Below the pieces are notes generated by a model, which worked only from the letters and a program-made list of their open reading frames with translations, made no database searches and was not told where the DNA came from. Below are positions 25,271 to 29,927 of a stretch of DNA of 29,927 nucleotides, one piece after another. The position numbers and the translations under genes were made by a program. Numbering within the stretch: the stretch's first letter is position 1; the number at the start of each line of letters is the position of its first letter. The DNA is taken from positions 1 to 29,927 of the forward strand of contig DESG01000038.1 in assembly GCA_002361175.1 (NCBI GenBank), in the 5' to 3' direction. The DNA comes from Lachnoclostridium sp. UBA3320 (lineage in GTDB: Bacteria; Bacillota; Clostridia; Lachnospirales; Lachnospiraceae).

Positions 25271-26098
25271 ATGGGTATCTTAGACGTAAAATTTGTACAA
25301 GGATTTATTCGTATGTGCGATGATGGATGGCAGCAGGGCTGGCATGAAAGAAATGGTGGCAACTTATCATACCGCATAAAAGCAGAAGAAGTTGAAGAGG
25401 TAAAGCAGTTTTTTGGTGAGCCAGGTGAGTGGCGTGAAATTGGCACTTCTGTTCCACAGCTTGCAGGGGAGTATTTTATGGTAACAGGAAGTGGAAAATA
25501 CTTCCGCAATGTTATATTAGACCCAGAAGACAGCACATGTATTATCGAATTAGATGACAAGGGTGAGAATTATCGAATTTGCTGGGGTATGGTAAATGGT
25601 GGCAGACCTACAAGCGAGTTGTCAAGCCATCTTATGAATCATGAAGTAAAGAAAGCTGCTTCAAATGGTGCACATAGAGTTATCTATCACGCACACACAA
25701 CAAATGTCATTGCACTTACATTTGTGCTTCCGCTGGAGGATAAGGTATTTACAAGAGAATTATGGGAAATGGCCACAGAGTGTCCTGTTGTATTTCCATC
25801 TGGTATTGGCGTAGTTGGCTGGATGGTTCCAGGAGGTCGTGATATTGCTGTGGCAACTAGTGAATTAATGAAAGAATATGATGTAGCAATATGGGCACAT
25901 CATGGTATGTTCTGCTCAGGTGAGGATTTTGACTTGACATTTGGACTTATGCATACAGTAGAAAAATCTGCTGAAATACTTGTTAAAATGCTGTCAATGC
26001 GTCCAGATAAGTTGCAGACAATTACACCACAAAACTTTAGAGACCTTGCAGTTGATTTTAAAGTTACGTTGCCTGAAAAATTTTTATATGAAAAATAG
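25271..26098 (+). CDS. rhaD: Rhamnulose-1-phosphate aldolase
   Basis: A 275-residue class II, Zn2+-dependent aldolase that splits L-rhamnulose-1-phosphate into DHAP and L-lactaldehyde. Substrate and metal motifs: WHERNGGNLSYR near the N-terminus, GRPTSELSSHLMNHE, VIYHAHTTNVIAL (two zinc His) and WAHHGMFCSG (third His). Length matches E. coli RhaD (274). The ATG at 25271 is chosen; an in-frame TTG at 25265 lies only about 1 nt from the AAAGGGG ribosome site. The gap to rhaA is 52 bp without an obvious hairpin, so cotranscription is expected. Confidence 0.95.
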   Translation: MGILDVKFVQGFIRMCDDGWQQGWHERNGGNLSYRIKAEEVEEVKQFFGEPGEWREIGTSVPQLAGEYFMVTGSGKYFRNVILDPEDSTCIIELDDKGENYRICWGMVNGGRPTSELSSHLMNHEVKKAASNGAHRVIYHAHTTNVIALTFVLPLEDKVFTRELWEMATECPVVFPSGIGVVGWMVPGGRDIAVATSELMKEYDVAIWAHHGMFCSGEDFDLTFGLMHTVEKSAEILVKMLSMRPDKLQTITPQNFRDLAVDFKVTLPEKFLYEK

Positions 26099-26122
26099 AC
26101 AGAAAGAAGGAGAGTAAACATT

Positions 26123-27265
26123 ATGGTAAATCGTTTTGTGTTAAATGGAATCTCATATCATGGAAAGGGTGCAATACAGGAAATTCCAGGAATTATAAAG
26201 AGCAAAGGGCTTAAAAAAGCATTTATTGCTTCTGACCCTGACCTTGTAAAATTTAATGTTACTAAAAAGGTAACTGACTTGTTAGATGAAAATGGACAGG
26301 CATATGAAGTATACTCAGATATTAAGCCAAACCCTACTATTGAAAATGTACAATCTGGTGTAGAAGCTTATAAAAAATCTGGTGCTGACTATATGATTAC
26401 AATCGGTGGCGGTTCTTCAATGGACACAGGAAAAGCTATAGGAATTATTATTAACAATCCAGAATTTGCAGACGTGCGTTCTCTTGAAGGCGTTGCACCG
26501 ACAAAGAATCCTACAGTATTTACGATTGCAGTGCCAACTACTGCAGGTACGGCTGCAGAAGCAACTATTAACTATGTAATTACAGATGTAGAAAAGAAAC
26601 GCAAATTTGTCTGTGTAGATACCAATGACATTCCTAACATTGCAATTATTGACCCAGATATGATGTCAACTATGCCAAAAGGTCTTACGGCTGCAACTGG
26701 AATGGACGCTTTAACACACGCTATTGAAGGATATACAACTAAAGCTGCATGGGAACTTGCTGACTGCTTGAACTTAGAAGCAATTCGCCTGATTGCAAAA
26801 AGCCTTCGTGCAGCAGTAAACAATGAACCAGAAGGCAGAGAAGGTATGGCACTTGGACAGTATGTAACAGGTATGGCATTTTCAAATGTAGGTCTTGGTA
26901 TTGCACATTCTATGGCGCATACACTTGGTGCTGTGTATGATACACCACATGGCGTTGCATGTGCAATGATGCTTCCTATCGTAATGGAGTACAATCAGGA
27001 AACAACTGGAGAGAAATTTAAAGCTATTGCAGAAGCTATGGGTGTTGATACAACTGGCATGGATCAGGCAGCATACCGCAAAGCTGCTATTGATGCAGTA
27101 AGACAGCTTTCTGTTGATGTAGGAATCCCAACAAAACTTGATGCTTTAAAAGAGGAAGACCTTGACTTTTTAGCTGAGTCTGCATATGCAGATGCATGTT
27201 GCCCAGGAAATCCAAAAGATACATCAGTAGAAGATTTGAAGGAATTATTCCGCAAATTAATGTAA
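26123..27265 (+). CDS. fucO: Lactaldehyde reductase (iron-containing alcohol dehydrogenase)
   Basis: A 380-residue group III Fe-dependent alcohol dehydrogenase that reduces L-lactaldehyde to 1,2-propanediol with NADH, regenerating NAD+ under anaerobic growth. The nucleotide-binding motif is TIGGGSSMDTGKA; iron ligands lie in GMDALTHAIEGY, GIAHSMAHTLGAVYDTPHG. The closing position in a rhaB-rhaA-rhaD cassette points to FucO rather than a general alcohol dehydrogenase. GAAGGAGAG lies about 10 nt before the ATG, 24 nt after rhaD. The 1,2-propanediol produced is either excreted or used by enzymes not in this window. Confidence 0.94.
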   Translation: MVNRFVLNGISYHGKGAIQEIPGIIKSKGLKKAFIASDPDLVKFNVTKKVTDLLDENGQAYEVYSDIKPNPTIENVQSGVEAYKKSGADYMITIGGGSSMDTGKAIGIIINNPEFADVRSLEGVAPTKNPTVFTIAVPTTAGTAAEATINYVITDVEKKRKFVCVDTNDIPNIAIIDPDMMSTMPKGLTAATGMDALTHAIEGYTTKAAWELADCLNLEAIRLIAKSLRAAVNNEPEGREGMALGQYVTGMAFSNVGLGIAHSMAHTLGAVYDTPHGVACAMMLPIVMEYNQETTGEKFKAIAEAMGVDTTGMDQAAYRKAAIDAVRQLSVDVGIPTKLDALKEEDLDFLAESAYADACCPGNPKDTSVEDLKELFRKLM

Positions 27266-27301
27266 TAATTATTAATTACAAAAATATTATGGTAAGAATT
27301 A

Positions 27302-27328
27302 GGCAGCATTTGTTTAACAGATGCTGCC
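27302..27328 (+). terminator. Intrinsic terminator of the rha operon
   Basis: GGCAGCAT (27302-27309) pairs with ATGCTGCC (27321-27328); the stem continues with TGT/ACA inside. The T-tract after it is short and interrupted (GTTTGCG), so it may be leaky. Confidence 0.65.
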
Positions 27329-27452
27329 GTTTGCGCTTAAAAGTTGTCATTCAGGCTAAAAATCTTGTTTCTTTTTAGTATTTTGCTATAATTATAATTA
27401 TACTGAAACTCCAATTACATCAATTAATATTGAATGTGAATCCCCACATATA

Positions 27453-28871
27453 ATGAATGTAAAGGAAACATATAATCTTGCTGAAAAAATATCTGTAGAA
27501 CCAGAAAATCACACTGACAAAATTATTTACTCATCTAATAATAAAGATATTGCTTCTGTTGACAATGCAGGATTAATTACAGCACTAAAACCTGGTGACA
27601 TAGTGATTACAGCGAAATCTTATGTTAAGGGTGTTACAGCTAATATTGCGATTCACGTTCTTTCATCAGGTAAGCCTGCGGAGTCCATTACTCTGTCAAA
27701 AGAGCAGATGACACTCCTTGAAGGAGATGCTGAAAAAATCGATGCAATACTTACACCTATAGATAGTGAAGATGAAATCACTTGGAGTTCTGATAATCCT
27801 GAGATAGCAACTGTTGATACAGAGGGCAATGTGACAGGTGTTGTTAAAGGAAAGGCTATTATTACTGCAACAATAACTAATGGCGAATCAGCAAGCTGTG
27901 CTGTAAAAGTAAAGAAAAGAAGAGGAGAAACTATTATATGCACTTACGATAAAATCCCTAAAAAGATTTATAAATTCAACACTTATAAAATTTCTACAAG
28001 CAATGCCATGAAGAAATTATCTCCTACGAAGATAGATTGGACTCTTATAATAGGCAATAAGGATAATATTGTATTGACTCCTGTAGGTGAAAATGGTAAA
28101 GATGGCTGTGATTTATATGTAAAACAGGTAAATTCCGATTTTACTAAAAGAAGAGGAGAAAAGTTAAGACTTCAAGCTATTGCTACTTATATAAAAACAA
28201 ATAAGAAAGGTGAAGTTACAAAGACACGCACATATAAAAGAAATATAACATCATATAATTTAAGCTATGAATTAGTATTAGATACAAAAGATATTAGTAT
28301 TATCAAAAAGGGAGAGACAATACCATTAAATGTTATTTTTAATGATGGTGATGCAGATGACCAACCTACTAATTCAAAGATAAAATGGATGATTACAGAT
28401 GCTGCAGGTAAAAAGGATAGAAAAGGTGGAAAAGTTATTTCGGTAAATAGTAAGGGAATTATAAAATCAAAAACCCCAGGTGTAACTTATGTTACTGCAT
28501 TTGCAGTAGATAGTTATATTAGAACAAGCAAGAGTTATACAGTAAGTGATACGATTAAAGTTACATGTGTACCAGTAACTTCGGTTGCATTCTCTGAAAC
28601 TTCACTTTCACTTGCTAAGTTAGGCACATCTAATCTAAAAGAAAAACTTATATTTAACAATGGCACAGAAGAACCATTTAATAAAGATGGAATGAAATTA
28701 AAATGGAGCAGTAGTAATAAACAAATTGTTTCTGTTAATAAAAATGGAGTTGCTAAAGTAACAAATAAAGCAAACTCAGGAGAGACATGTAAGATTACAG
28801 TAAAGGCAACAGGAGGTGTGCCAAAAGGGCAGACAGTGCCAGAGGCAACGATTGATATTATTGTACAGTAA
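27453..28871 (+). CDS. Bacterial Ig-like (Big_2) domain protein, apparently 5'-truncated
   Basis: The ATG-initiated frame encodes 472 residues made of Ig-like repeats. The second, canonical Big_2 unit covers about residues 76-154 (ITWSSDNPEIATVDTEGNVTG). Two divergent Lys-rich units cover about 160-375, and a last clear unit spans about 378-472 (LKWSSSNKQIVSVNKNGVAK). The first unit (SSNNKDIASVDNAGLITALKPG) is cut by the ATG: the frame stays open back to 27360, and codons there add the missing beta strand (TETPITSINIECESPH). No ATG, GTG or TTG occurs between the stop at 27357 and 27453, no ribosome site precedes 27453, and there is no signal peptide, membrane span or sorting signal. It is probably the 3' remnant of a surface adhesin-like gene, although a TTGTTT-16-TATAAT promoter-like pair lies at 27365-27392. 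Confidence 0.7.
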   Translation: MNVKETYNLAEKISVEPENHTDKIIYSSNNKDIASVDNAGLITALKPGDIVITAKSYVKGVTANIAIHVLSSGKPAESITLSKEQMTLLEGDAEKIDAILTPIDSEDEITWSSDNPEIATVDTEGNVTGVVKGKAIITATITNGESASCAVKVKKRRGETIICTYDKIPKKIYKFNTYKISTSNAMKKLSPTKIDWTLIIGNKDNIVLTPVGENGKDGCDLYVKQVNSDFTKRRGEKLRLQAIATYIKTNKKGEVTKTRTYKRNITSYNLSYELVLDTKDISIIKKGETIPLNVIFNDGDADDQPTNSKIKWMITDAAGKKDRKGGKVISVNSKGIIKSKTPGVTYVTAFAVDSYIRTSKSYTVSDTIKVTCVPVTSVAFSETSLSLAKLGTSNLKEKLIFNNGTEEPFNKDGMKLKWSSSNKQIVSVNKNGVAKVTNKANSGETCKITVKATGGVPKGQTVPEATIDIIVQ

Positions 28872-28938
28872 TTAGTATTAGTACGGATATGATAGAAAAG
28901 CTTGTAAATTGAATTGAAAAAGGGTAGATAAATTATAT

Positions 28939-28985
28939 AAATAAAACCACTTTTATAACTATTTTAAATGGAAGTGGTTTTATTT
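28939..28985 (+). terminator. Intrinsic terminator after the Ig-like gene
   Basis: AATAAAACCACTT (28940-28952) pairs perfectly with AAGTGGTTTTATT (28972-28984), with one further A-T pair at the base and a T-run (TTTTTG) immediately after. It is a strong terminator 68 nt after the stop. Confidence 0.9.
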
Positions 28986-29050
28986 TTTGTTGCTAAAAAA
29001 CCAAAATTCTTGGCGTATAAAATATATTTGTGTAATTTTGTGTAAATATA

Positions 29051-29079
29051 TTGCCCTATTGCATATTATTGTGTATAAT
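29051..29079 (+). promoter_or_regulatory. Vegetative promoter of the HicB-like gene
   Basis: TTGCCC (29051-29056) and TATAAT (29074-29079) are spaced by 17 bp; the start would be near 29086, about 48 nt before the ATG at 29134. The promoter lies within the apparent N-terminal extension of the longer open frame, which argues against that extension. Confidence 0.7.
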
Positions 29080-29133
29080 ATTTTTATAAGGAAAAAGAAA
29101 TTAAAAAACTTTCTGTCTGAAAAGGAGGCATTT

Positions 29134-29562
29134 ATGAAATATATCTATACTGCAACATTTATACCAAACGAAGATAACACCAAGTTCTATTGCCGAGTTC
29201 CTGACCTTCCTGGATGTATTGCTACAGGAAACAGTATTGATAACGCAATAGAAATGATTACTGATGCTGCCAGTGGATGGCTTGTAGTGGCAGAGGATGA
29301 AGGGAACAGTATTCCAAAGGCAACCCCACAGTGTGACTTAGATATCCCCTATAATGCTATCTGCTCCATCATCTGCATTGATACGGTTGTTTACCGTGCG
29401 GCAACTGATACTAGAGCAGTGCGCAAAAATGTTTCACTTCCTGCATGGATGGCAAACCTTGCAGAAAAGCAAGGGGTAAACTGCTCTCAGGTACTCCAAA
29501 ACAGCTTAATGCAGTTGTTTGATACGAACATGCAATGCGGTTCTAAGATAACTACAAAATAA
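29134..29562 (+). CDS. HicB family antitoxin-like protein (no HicA partner seen)
   Basis: A 142-residue protein. Residues about 1-75 form a HicB-type partial RNase H fold (FYCRVPDLPGCIATGNSIDNAIEMI, the PDLPGC hallmark), and residues about 103-130 form a C-terminal ribbon-helix-helix DNA-binding segment (VRKNVSLPAWMANLAEKQG). HicB normally neutralises the small HicA mRNA interferase and represses their shared promoter. No HicA-like frame with the GSHxxxxH pattern exists between 28872 and 29133 or between 29563 and 29664. The start at 29134 is chosen over an open frame back to 28987 because AAAGGAGG lies 6 nt upstream and the longer N-terminus covers the promoter. It is either an orphan regulator or the survivor of a decayed toxin-antitoxin pair. 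Confidence 0.82.
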   Translation: MKYIYTATFIPNEDNTKFYCRVPDLPGCIATGNSIDNAIEMITDAASGWLVVAEDEGNSIPKATPQCDLDIPYNAICSIICIDTVVYRAATDTRAVRKNVSLPAWMANLAEKQGVNCSQVLQNSLMQLFDTNMQCGSKITTK

Positions 29563-29664
29563 CAATATTGCCTTTTGAAATAGAAGATATACTATGGAAT
29601 TTATGCCCACAATAGTAAGGATTTTTATTTGGTTGTAAATTTATTATACAAGGAGGTATCTGTT

Positions 29665-29927
29665 TTGAATAAAATAACACCAATACCTATAGGAGTAGAA
29701 TTTTATAAACGAATGATAAGTGAAGGGTATTATTATGTAGATAAAACTTTACTAATACGTGACCTTCTAGCACAAAAAAGTACAGTTACATTATTTACAC
29801 GTCCCAGACGCTTCGGAAAAACACTTGCACAGACAATGCTCAAAACTTTTTTTGAAAAGGAATTTATGCCAGATGGTACAGTAGCGGATAATTCCATATA
29901 TTTCCAAGGGAAAAAGATTATGGATGC
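29665..29927 (+). CDS. AAA-ATPase_like (PF09820-type) protein, 3' end outside window
   Basis: The first 87 codons of a gene that starts with TTG at 29665, preceded by AAGGAGG 8 nt upstream; no ATG lies close to the ribosome site. The visible part reads IPIGVEFYKRMISEGYYYVDKT and then FTRPRRFGKTLAQTML, the N-terminal signature of the AAA-ATPase_like family, where RRFGKT serves as a non-standard Walker A. Full-length members are about 500-600 residues with a C-terminal PD-(D/E)XK nuclease-like domain (DUF1703-type), occur in many copies in gut bacteria and have no established function. A weak promoter-like pair, TTGCCT-16-TACTAT, lies at 29568-29595. Confidence 0.8.
   Translation, partial: MNKITPIPIGVEFYKRMISEGYYYVDKTLLIRDLLAQKSTVTLFTRPRRFGKTLAQTMLKTFFEKEFMPDGTVADNSIYFQGKKIMD

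Noticed and set aside
27265..27453. A signal peptide or frameshifted 5' end for the Ig-like gene
   Set aside because: All frames between fucO and 27360 are short and contain no basic-hydrophobic segment, so truncation is more likely than a simple frameshift.
28987..29133. 49-residue N-terminal extension of HicB, with a possible membrane segment
   Set aside because: It covers the promoter at 29051-29079, and the ribosome site AAAGGAGG lies right before the ATG at 29134.
1..29927. CRISPR arrays, tRNA or rRNA genes, insertion sequences, phage genes
   Set aside because: No regularly spaced repeats, cloverleaf-like sequences, transposase or integrase frames were seen.

Overview
The window looks like chromosomal DNA of a low-GC, Gram-positive gut anaerobe of the Lachnospiraceae type (Clostridia). 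Support for this: AT-rich coding with strong AGGAGG ribosome binding sites, a SpoVAF/GerA-family spore protein with a sigma-G-like promoter, a class III fructose-1,6-bisphosphatase, TrkA/TrkH, a radical-SAM ThiH and an L-rhamnose cassette ending in a lactaldehyde reductase. The exact species cannot be named from sequence alone. No tRNA, rRNA, CRISPR array or insertion sequence was seen.

Layout. 42-2178: a consensus promoter drives an SLC13/ArsB-type permease and a cytidylate-kinase-like protein, closed by a terminator. 2191-5815 (minus): a D-Ala-D-Ala carboxypeptidase, a SpoVAF-like protein and a TatD nuclease. 5882-8157 (plus): a MraY-like phosphosugar transferase and a THUMP-domain rRNA methyltransferase. 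8223-11090 (minus): class III FBPase and a FlxA-like coiled-coil protein. 11343-12905 (plus): a GH13 glucosidase-like enzyme that overlaps tail-to-tail with a MATE exporter (minus, own consensus promoter). 14308-17182 (minus): a trkA-trkH potassium uptake operon.

17309-20353 is the most distinctive part: a thiazole-synthesis operon, thiSG (fused)-thiH-tenI. A strong promoter is followed by a leader RNA in which a small structured element sits inside an intrinsic terminator stem. This is the architecture reported for the thiS-motif/HMP-PP riboswitch. The operon makes the thiazole half of thiamine, so sensing the pyrimidine half (HMP-PP) would balance the two branches. The third gene, easily called thiE, carries TenI (thiazole tautomerase) hallmarks. 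ThiS has no free Gly-Gly C-terminus because it is fused to ThiG.

20550-27328: a LytTR response regulator and an AraC-type regulator precede rhaB-rhaA-rhaD-fucO, which converts L-rhamnose to DHAP and 1,2-propanediol. 27360-29927 looks like a more variable accessory end: an Ig-like (Big_2) protein whose first domain begins before any start codon and so looks 5'-truncated, a HicB antitoxin without HicA, and the start of an AAA-ATPase_like (PF09820-type) gene that runs off the window.
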